Part shown: positions 1 through 4,482 of the stretch, in pieces
Layout of the letters: every line of letters starts with the position of its first letter
Position numbering within the stretch: position 1 is the first letter of the stretch
Source of the DNA: JBBKWX01 sp037969175
GTDB taxonomy: Bacteria > Bacteroidota > Bacteroidia > AKYH767-A > JBBKVM01
DNA length: 5,777 nt
Direction of reading: 5' to 3'
NCBI GenBank assembly: GCA_037969175.1
Contig: JBBKWX010000222.1
Coordinates: forward strand, 1 to 5,777
Program-made: the position numbers and the translations under genes
The notes under the pieces: model-generated
What the model was told of the DNA's origin: nothing
Database searches by the model: none
Seen by the model: the letters and a program-made list of their open reading frames with translations, nothing else

Positions 1-455
1 ATTGTTCCTGGAGGGTTATTTTGAATACCAAGTAATCTGACCAATTCAGCTGATTTAAAAATCGTTTTTGGACCGGAACCAAGCAACCATGTTACATTCG
101 ATAATTGTACTGCATCAAAAAAATATTCCCCTTCCGGAAAAAAGAAACCCCATTTGCCTAAATAATGAATTGTATCTTCAACCGGTGTGCTCGTTTTTGA
201 ATTTTGAGCAGCATCTTTAATATTGATATGACGAATAATTGATTGGGGAGGAGTTGCATCTAATGGATCAGCTGTTGCTGTACCTGCGATTAAATCGATC
301 CATTCTTCCCGAACCCTTACAAATCGAGCAAGGAATAAATGATTAAAATGACCTTGATTAACATTACCGGGTTTGATATTAACTTGGAATGTTTTCCATC
401 CTGTTGGAGTCTCATACTTCACATGTGAAATGGTTGTTACGTCTATTGTATTCAT
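1..455 (-). CDS. Uncharacterised protein, 5' part only (runs off left edge)
   Basis: An ATG at 455-453 on the minus strand opens a frame with no stop for 151 codons, up to the window edge. The product begins MNTIDVTTISHVKYE. It has no signal peptide, no membrane segment and no lipobox, so a cytosolic location is the simplest reading. Visible stretches include GWKTFQVNIKPG (residues 19-30), HLFLARFVRVREEWIDL (39-55) and KWGFFFPEGEYFFDAVQ (101-117). The mix of aromatic and charged residues looks like a real folded protein rather than a chance frame. I do not recognise the family and assign no function. No other in-frame ATG exists, which supports this start. No Shine-Dalgarno site is seen. It diverges from the propeller gene, with only 12 bases between the two start codons if that gene uses its TTG at 468. 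Confidence is fair for being coding, none for function. Confidence 0.6.
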   Translation of the reverse strand, partial: MNTIDVTTISHVKYETPTGWKTFQVNIKPGNVNQGHFNHLFLARFVRVREEWIDLIAGTATADPLDATPPQSIIRHINIKDAAQNSKTSTPVEDTIHYLGKWGFFFPEGEYFFDAVQLSNVTWLLGSGPKTIFKSAELVRLLGIQNNPPGT

Positions 456-463
456 AAATTTAG

Positions 464-470
464 TATTTTG
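464..470 (+). promoter_or_regulatory. Possible -7 box (TATTTTG) of the first propeller gene
   Basis: TATTTTG resembles the Bacteroidota -7 consensus TAnnTTTG with a spacer one base short. A TTG at 446-448 could be a weak -33 element, but it is only 15 bases upstream, closer than usual. The box overlaps the TTG start at 468-470 and lies 17 bases before the ATG at 488, close to the 19 bases between promoter box and ATG in the ABC-F gene. That spacing hints that translation may begin downstream of 468. Confidence 0.25.
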
Positions 471-2150
471 GTTAAAACTTTGGCAAGATGCATTTTTTTT
501 TTTCTACTAATTATCAGTCTGTTAATAACTTTTTCTGACTGTTTAGCTCAGATATATCCGCAAAAAATTTGGGATAAAACCATAGGCGGAAATGGGCATG
601 AACAACCCTTGTATTGCGACATCAAACTTGCAAAAGATGGAAACTTATTATTTGTGGCACAATCTCAGGGAGGACCCGGAGGAGATATTGCAGGTGCTTC
701 AAATGGGAACGAAGATTACTGGTTATTTAAGGTCGATACTCTAGGCAATTTATTATGGGAAAAAGGATTTGGCGGAACAGGATCCGATGTTGTTGCTGAT
801 TTTATAGAATTGGCTGATGGAGGCTATATTCTGGTTGGGTCTTCAGATTCCCCCATCAGTGGAGATAAAACCGAAAATGGAAGGGGTGATGATGATTTTT
901 GGGTGGTACGAACAGATAGCAATTTGAATGTACTTTGGGATAAAACATATGGAGGGAATTTTCAGGACCGATGCTTCAGTGTTTGCGAAACTTCGGATAA
1001 GGGATTTATGCTTTCTGGAAGTGTTTTATCAACAATAGGCTCTGATATAACGGATCAACCATTTACTATAAATCCAATAAATGAAGATTATTGGGTCATA
1101 AAAATTGATAGTATTGGCAATAAAATATGGGATAAACGATATGGTTGGACCGGTGGTGAAGAATGTTTAAACGTTAAACAAACTCCGGATGGAAACTACC
1201 TATTGATCGGATGGACTTTAAGTCAAAACGGAGGAACTATATCACAGCCCAAGAGAGGCAGTTATGATTACTGGGTAGTAAAGATAGACCCAATGGGAAA
1301 CAAGATCTGGGACAAACGCTACGGCAGCAATTCACAGGGTGGTGCTGTAAACAGTGACAATAATTGGCATGCAAAACTAACTCCGGATGGAGGCTTTATC
1401 ATGGGAGGAACATCAAATGGGGATGAAGTGAACTTTGAAAGATCGGAAGTTTCTAAAGGGATGTATGATTATTGGATCATCAAATGTGATTCCGTCGGTA
1501 ATAAACAATGGGACCGGAGTTTGGGTGGAAACAATCAGGAATACTATGGAGGAATAGAATTATTACAAGATGGTGGTTACCTTGTTTCTGGCAGCTCTTT
1601 CAGTCCTGTAAGTGGTGATAAGACACAATCAAACTGGACAAATTCAATTTCCGATTATTGGGTTGTGAGACTTAGGGCCAACGGTACAAAAATCTGGGAT
1701 GTGCGTTGGGGTGGGGCCCTTGGAGATGGGAGTAGCGGATGTGCTGTTTTGAATAATCAAACTTATGTTTCGTATGGCTTATCTTATTCAAATATGAGTG
1801 GAGACAAGTCGCAGAATAATTGGAGTGCAGGTCAAGGAGATCTTTGGCTGGTCGCCTTTACTGACCCACCCCTGGGCTACGAAAATTTGGGTGACAGCAA
1901 AGGTGGGTTGGATGTATTTCCAAATCCTTTCCGAGAAACCTTAGAAGTAGGAGCCGAATTTTCTGAACCCGGAAAAGTTCAGATAGAAATTTTTGACATC
2001 ACCGGTCGCAAAGTTTTTGAAAACAACTATGCTATCTCTACTCCATTTTTTAACAAAGAAATCGAGCTTGGGTTTTTACCGGCAGGAGTTTATTCGCTAT
2101 CCGTTACCACAGCCTCTGAGCGGCGGACGAGGTTGGTGGTGAAACGATAG
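468..2150 (+). CDS. Secreted seven-repeat (beta-propeller-like) protein with T9SS type A sorting domain, copy 1
   Basis: The product is 560 residues from a TTG start. Residues 1-28 form a Sec signal peptide: K3 and R7, then a hydrophobic core, with likely cleavage before Q28 or just after it. Seven repeats follow at about 33-468, each shaped as DYWVVKIDxxGNKIWDKRYG, then a variable stretch, DGGYLLxG, SxSxxSGDKT. The repeat tryptophans are W35, 97, 157, 221, 281, 348 and 410, spaced 60-67 residues. Seven such units suggest a seven-bladed beta-propeller whose last strand (DLWLVAF, 458-464) may pair with the N-terminal part to close the ring. Residues 482-560 form a T9SS type A sorting domain, starting DVFPNPF and ending RLVVKR. 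In known T9SS cargo this domain directs outer-membrane export and is then removed. Ligand and role are unknown. No in-frame ATG precedes the signal peptide. An ATG at 488 is out of frame by one base because of an 11-T run, so the start is uncertain. The body of the frame and the sorting domain are secure. Confidence 0.9.
   Translation: MVKTLARCIFFFLLIISLLITFSDCLAQIYPQKIWDKTIGGNGHEQPLYCDIKLAKDGNLLFVAQSQGGPGGDIAGASNGNEDYWLFKVDTLGNLLWEKGFGGTGSDVVADFIELADGGYILVGSSDSPISGDKTENGRGDDDFWVVRTDSNLNVLWDKTYGGNFQDRCFSVCETSDKGFMLSGSVLSTIGSDITDQPFTINPINEDYWVIKIDSIGNKIWDKRYGWTGGEECLNVKQTPDGNYLLIGWTLSQNGGTISQPKRGSYDYWVVKIDPMGNKIWDKRYGSNSQGGAVNSDNNWHAKLTPDGGFIMGGTSNGDEVNFERSEVSKGMYDYWIIKCDSVGNKQWDRSLGGNNQEYYGGIELLQDGGYLVSGSSFSPVSGDKTQSNWTNSISDYWVVRLRANGTKIWDVRWGGALGDGSSGCAVLNNQTYVSYGLSYSNMSGDKSQNNWSAGQGDLWLVAFTDPPLGYENLGDSKGGLDVFPNPFRETLEVGAEFSEPGKVQIEIFDITGRKVFENNYAISTPFFNKEIELGFLPAGVYSLSVTTASERRTRLVVKR
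493..503 (+). repeat. Homopolymer of 11 T in the signal-peptide region
   Basis: Eleven consecutive T encode part of I-F-F-F in the signal peptide of copy 1. As read, only the upstream TTG frame joins the propeller frame. With ten T, the ATG at 488 would join it instead, giving MHFFFLLIISLLITFSDCLAQ without its last residue, about the signal-peptide length of copy 2. The run may be a slippage site or may have been miscounted in sequencing. Confidence 0.85.
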
Positions 2151-2152
2151 TT

Positions 2153-2174
2153 TGTCAGGAGTAAACTCCTGACA
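2153..2174 (+). terminator. Perfect 9-bp hairpin directly after copy 1 stop codon
   Basis: TGTCAGGAG (2153-2161), a TAAA loop and CTCCTGACA (2166-2174) form a perfect 9-bp stem, starting two bases after the TAG at 2148-2150. No T-run follows, so it is not a classical intrinsic terminator. It may terminate weakly, protect the 3' end of the mRNA, or be a dispersed short palindrome. The stem is certain; the role is inferred. Confidence 0.6.
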
Positions 2175-2175
2175 C

Positions 2176-2203
2176 AATTACGAGATACGAATTACGAGAT
2201 ACG
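2176..2203 (+). repeat. Perfect tandem 14-mer AATTACGAGATACG, two copies
   Basis: Two adjacent identical copies (2176-2189 and 2190-2203) lie just past the hairpin. A related sequence overlaps the stop codon of copy 2 at 3977-3993. This points to a dispersed intergenic repeat or to a 3' flank that was duplicated with the gene. Confidence 0.85.
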
Positions 2204-2224
2204 AAATCAATTAGAAATGGTAAA

Positions 2225-2295
2225 AGTCACTCTCAGTCACTCCAACCCACTCCCATCATTTAATTCCATCTTTCACATTTACAATTTCACATTTA
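2225..2295 (+). repeat. Short direct repeats in the leader region of copy 2
   Basis: AGTCACTC occurs at 2225-2232 and 2235-2242, and TTTCACATTTA at 2271-2281 and 2285-2295. The stretch between is poor in G. The copies are 10 and 14 bases apart, roughly one turn or somewhat more, so paired binding sites are possible. Low-complexity drift is equally likely. Confidence 0.4.
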
Positions 2296-2311
2296 TTTAA
2301 AGCCTTTTTCC

Positions 2312-2319
2312 TACATTTA
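2312..2319 (+). promoter_or_regulatory. Weak -7-like box (TACATTTA) before copy 2
   Basis: TACATTTA matches the Bacteroidota TAnnTTTG box except for the last base. It ends three bases before the ATG at 2323, so a transcript from it would have almost no leader. No TTTG -33 element is visible at the usual distance. Copy 2 may instead be read through from copy 1, 172 bases upstream. Confidence 0.2.
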
Positions 2320-2322
2320 AGC

Positions 2323-3978
2323 ATGCGCATATTCATCACGCTCAATTTTATAGCTATCACTTCTGCTCTTTTCGCCCAACCTTACCCTACCAAAATTTGG
2401 GATAAACGTTTTGGTGGTTTAGGGCATGATCAGAGTCTTGGATGCGTTATTAAACAAGCAAAAGATGGAAACATTCTTTTTGTAGCTCAATCAGGATATT
2501 ATGGGGGCGATTTAAGTTCACCGGGAAAAGGAGGTTGGGACTATTGGCTTTTTAAAGTAGATACCTTAGGGAATTTATTATGGGAAAAAGGCTTTGGTGG
2601 CAATAGTGATGATAATGCCGGAGATTTTATTGAATTGGATGATGGGGGATTTCTAATCGGTGGTGGTTCCTATTCATCAATTAGCGGTGATCGAAGCGAA
2701 TTTAATCGCGGCAGTTTGGATTATTGGATCATTCGAACAGATGCCAACCTGAATAAAATGTGGGATAAGGCATTTGGTGGAACTGGGGAAGATCGTTTAG
2801 AATCAATAGTTCAAACACCTGATAAAGGTTTTTTGCTTGCGGGCTCCACTCGTTCACAACAAGGTTTTGATGTTACAGAACCAGTTTTTGCAGCCAATCC
2901 GAATTCTGATTTTTGGCTGGTTAGAGTTGACAGTATGGGAAATAAACTCTGGGATCGGCGTTATGGCTGGACAGGTGGAGAAATTTGTTATTCAATACTT
3001 GCAATGCCAGATGGAAATTTCATTTTGTTTGGCTATTCAGACGGACCAGAGGGGGGGCATATTTCTCAGCCAAGAAGAGCAAGCTATGACTTTTGGGTTT
3101 TAAAAATTGACCCTTTAGGAAATAAAATATGGGATAAACGTTATGGGGGGACCGGATTAGGTGCTCAATGCTATTATAATCATCACTCGGCTCTTACTTC
3201 TGATAGTGGTTTCATTTTCGGGGGTTGGTCTAGTGCAGATGCTGGATTTGAAAAATCAGAAAACAGCAAAGGAGTACAAGACTATTGGGTGATAAAATGT
3301 GATTCAGCCGGAAATATACAATGGGATAAGACACTTGGAGGTACAGCAGATGAGTATCTCGGTGAGGTAGCTGTTATTCCGGGAGGAGGGTATCTTGTTT
3401 CCGGATTTTCAAAGAGTCAGGCTACCGGTGATAAGACCCAGCCAAACTGGCCGGGAGCAATAGGTAATAGATGGTCGTTAAGATTGAGAGATAATGGTAC
3501 AACAATATGGGATGTCAGATTTGGAGGTTCAATAGCTGAAGATTGTCATGGCGCCTTAGCCTTAGATAGCGGAATATATATATCCTTTGGCAACAGCATG
3601 TCGGATAGTTCAGGTGATAAGACACAAAACAACTGGAACCTGAGCCCGGGAAATCCGCCACCTGGCGATATTTGGTTGGTAGCCTTTACTGATCCACCCC
3701 TGGGCTATGAAAATATGGGAGACAGAAAAGGTGGGTTGGATGTATTTCCAAATCCCTTCAGAGAAATCTTAGAAGTAGGAGCGGAATTTTCAAAACCCGG
3801 AAAAGTGTTTGTAGATGTATTTGATATCACCGGGAGAAAAGTTTATGAAAATAATTATTCAATATCAACGAATTTTTTCAACAAAGAAATTGATTTAGGT
3901 TTTTTGAAAGCTGGAGTTTATTCGCTTGCTGTGACTACTGCTTCTGAAAAACGGACAAGGTTGGTAGTGAAGAAGTAA
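2323..3978 (+). CDS. Secreted seven-repeat (beta-propeller-like) protein with T9SS type A sorting domain, copy 2
   Basis: The product is 551 residues from an ATG, a paralogue of the gene just upstream on the same strand. Residues 1-19 (MRIFITLNFIAITSALFAQ) are a Sec signal peptide, cleaved near A18-Q19. Seven repeats span about 24-459, with tryptophans W26, 87, 147, 210, 270, 334 and 396. Each repeat resembles the same-numbered repeat of copy 1 most: repeat 1 shares LFVAQS, repeat 4 shares RYGWTGGE, and repeat 3 has the same extra loop (near FAANPNSD). Repeat 6 is slightly eroded: NRWSLRL replaces the usual DYWVVRL. Residues 473-551 are the T9SS type A sorting domain (DVFPNPF to RLVVKK), about 82% identical to that of copy 1 by my count of 66 in 80 residues. 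It is probably exported by the same route, with diverged binding specificity. The function is unknown. No Shine-Dalgarno site precedes the ATG. Confidence 0.92.
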   Translation: MRIFITLNFIAITSALFAQPYPTKIWDKRFGGLGHDQSLGCVIKQAKDGNILFVAQSGYYGGDLSSPGKGGWDYWLFKVDTLGNLLWEKGFGGNSDDNAGDFIELDDGGFLIGGGSYSSISGDRSEFNRGSLDYWIIRTDANLNKMWDKAFGGTGEDRLESIVQTPDKGFLLAGSTRSQQGFDVTEPVFAANPNSDFWLVRVDSMGNKLWDRRYGWTGGEICYSILAMPDGNFILFGYSDGPEGGHISQPRRASYDFWVLKIDPLGNKIWDKRYGGTGLGAQCYYNHHSALTSDSGFIFGGWSSADAGFEKSENSKGVQDYWVIKCDSAGNIQWDKTLGGTADEYLGEVAVIPGGGYLVSGFSKSQATGDKTQPNWPGAIGNRWSLRLRDNGTTIWDVRFGGSIAEDCHGALALDSGIYISFGNSMSDSSGDKTQNNWNLSPGNPPPGDIWLVAFTDPPLGYENMGDRKGGLDVFPNPFREILEVGAEFSKPGKVFVDVFDITGRKVYENNYSISTNFFNKEIDLGFLKAGVYSLAVTTASEKRTRLVVKK

Positions 3979-3993
3979 TTACGAATTACGAGA
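3977..3993 (+). repeat. AATTACG-AATTACGAGA repeat at the copy 2 stop codon
   Basis: AATTACG (3977-3983) followed by AATTACGAGA (3984-3993) begins inside the TAA stop of copy 2 (3976-3978). It shares the core of the tandem 14-mer found downstream of copy 1. Confidence 0.7.
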
Positions 3994-4037
3994 CACTATT
4001 GTCCGGAATCGGGTTTCTAATCCTGTCGAATTGTATC

Positions 4038-4049
4038 ATAAGTACTTAT
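4038..4049. repeat. Perfect 12-base palindrome ATAAGTACTTAT
   Basis: ATAAGTACTTAT equals its own reverse complement. It could be a dimeric protein site, but it is about 60 bases past the end of copy 2 and more than 430 before the next gene, so no target gene is obvious. Chance is possible. Confidence 0.3.
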
Positions 4050-4120
4050 CTACAAGGAGAATCTGTGCTAATTTTACCACAGGTTTCAGAGCCCCGAAGT
4101 GTTGGGGTACACCGAGTTCT

Positions 4121-4184
4121 CAGAGATTGAAGAGAAATTTTCTTTCATTGGACTTTAATTGTTATTCGATCTCTTTTTTCTCTG
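4121..4184. repeat. Imperfect inverted repeat (15-base arms)
   Basis: CAGAGATTGAAGAGA (4121-4135) matches the reverse complement of 4170-4184 at 12 of 15 positions across a 34-base loop. A small CCCC/GGGG stem at 4092-4107 sits just upstream, and CAGAG also occurs at 4087-4091. It looks like a worn intergenic repeat; no function is inferred. Confidence 0.35.
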
Positions 4185-4304
4185 TATACAAGTTGTTTCC
4201 CACGGAAATGAAATCACATCAAAAGAGCCTATATCAACCTGATTGCCGGTGACAGAGTGGAGACGAAGAGGTTTAATAAGAGGTAGATAGCTTTGTGGTA
4301 TTAA

Positions 4305-4433
4305 TGGCACACAGATGACACGGAATAGACTGATTAACACGGATTCCCTTTGAGCTAATTCTATTTGAAAAGCTTCTTTGGATTTATTTTTTTATCCGTG
4401 AAAACCCGATTCATCCGTGTCATCCGTGTGCCA
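4305..4433. repeat. Large imperfect palindrome with CACGGAT/ATCCGTG units (REP-like)
   Basis: The left arm (4305-4344) starts TGGCACACAGATGACACGGA and ends CACGGAT. The right arm (4394-4433) is its near reverse complement, starting ATCCGTG and ending GTGTGCCA. By hand count 31 of 40 positions pair, around a 49-base loop. ATCCGTG occurs three times in the right arm (4394, 4413, 4422). No transposase is nearby and no target duplication is seen. This fits a non-coding, repetitive-extragenic-palindrome type of element. It ends 22 bases before the -7 box of the ABC-F gene. Confidence 0.75.
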
Positions 4434-4455
4434 TATATAAATCCCTAAATTTCCC

Positions 4456-4463
4456 TACCTTTG
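4456..4463 (+). promoter_or_regulatory. Promoter -7 box (TACCTTTG) of the ABC-F gene
   Basis: TACCTTTG is an exact match to the Bacteroidota TAnnTTTG consensus and ends 19 bases before the ATG at 4483, which leaves a short leader. No TTTG is seen at the -33 position, where the sequence is the tail of the palindrome and an AT-rich stretch. Confidence 0.6.
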
Positions 4464-4482
4464 CAGCCGCAAAAATCAGACA

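Larger units (their letters stand above)
3979..4482. other. Gene-free stretch of about 500 bases with degenerate repeats
   Basis: I see no credible gene here. Short open frames at 4031-4252 (plus) and 4155-4340 (minus) have no start context and no family resemblance. The stretch holds the AATTACGA repeat, a 12-base palindrome, an inverted repeat at 4121-4184, the large palindrome at 4305-4433 and the promoter of the ABC-F gene. Between about 4185 and 4300 I find nothing. No clear terminator follows copy 2. Confidence 0.7.

Noticed and set aside
468..560. Lipoprotein signal in copy 1 (Cys 25)
   Set aside because: The residues before the cysteine are F-S-D, which do not fit a lipobox, and copy 2 has no cysteine there.
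2176..2203. CRISPR-like repeats
   Set aside because: The two 14-base copies are adjacent with no spacers, and no cas gene is present.
2837..3103. Open frame of 88 codons on the plus strand
   Set aside because: It lies wholly inside copy 2 in another frame; the repeat motifs are in the longer frame.
4031..4252. Open frame of 73 codons on the plus strand in the gene-free stretch
   Set aside because: It has a non-ATG start, no ribosome site or promoter, and odd composition, and it runs through degenerate repeat sequence.
4155..4340. Open frame of 61 codons on the minus strand
   Set aside because: It begins inside the left arm of the large palindrome and shows no protein-like pattern or promoter.
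4305..4433. Insertion sequence with terminal inverted repeats
   Set aside because: The interior is only 49 bases with no transposase, and no flanking target duplication is visible.
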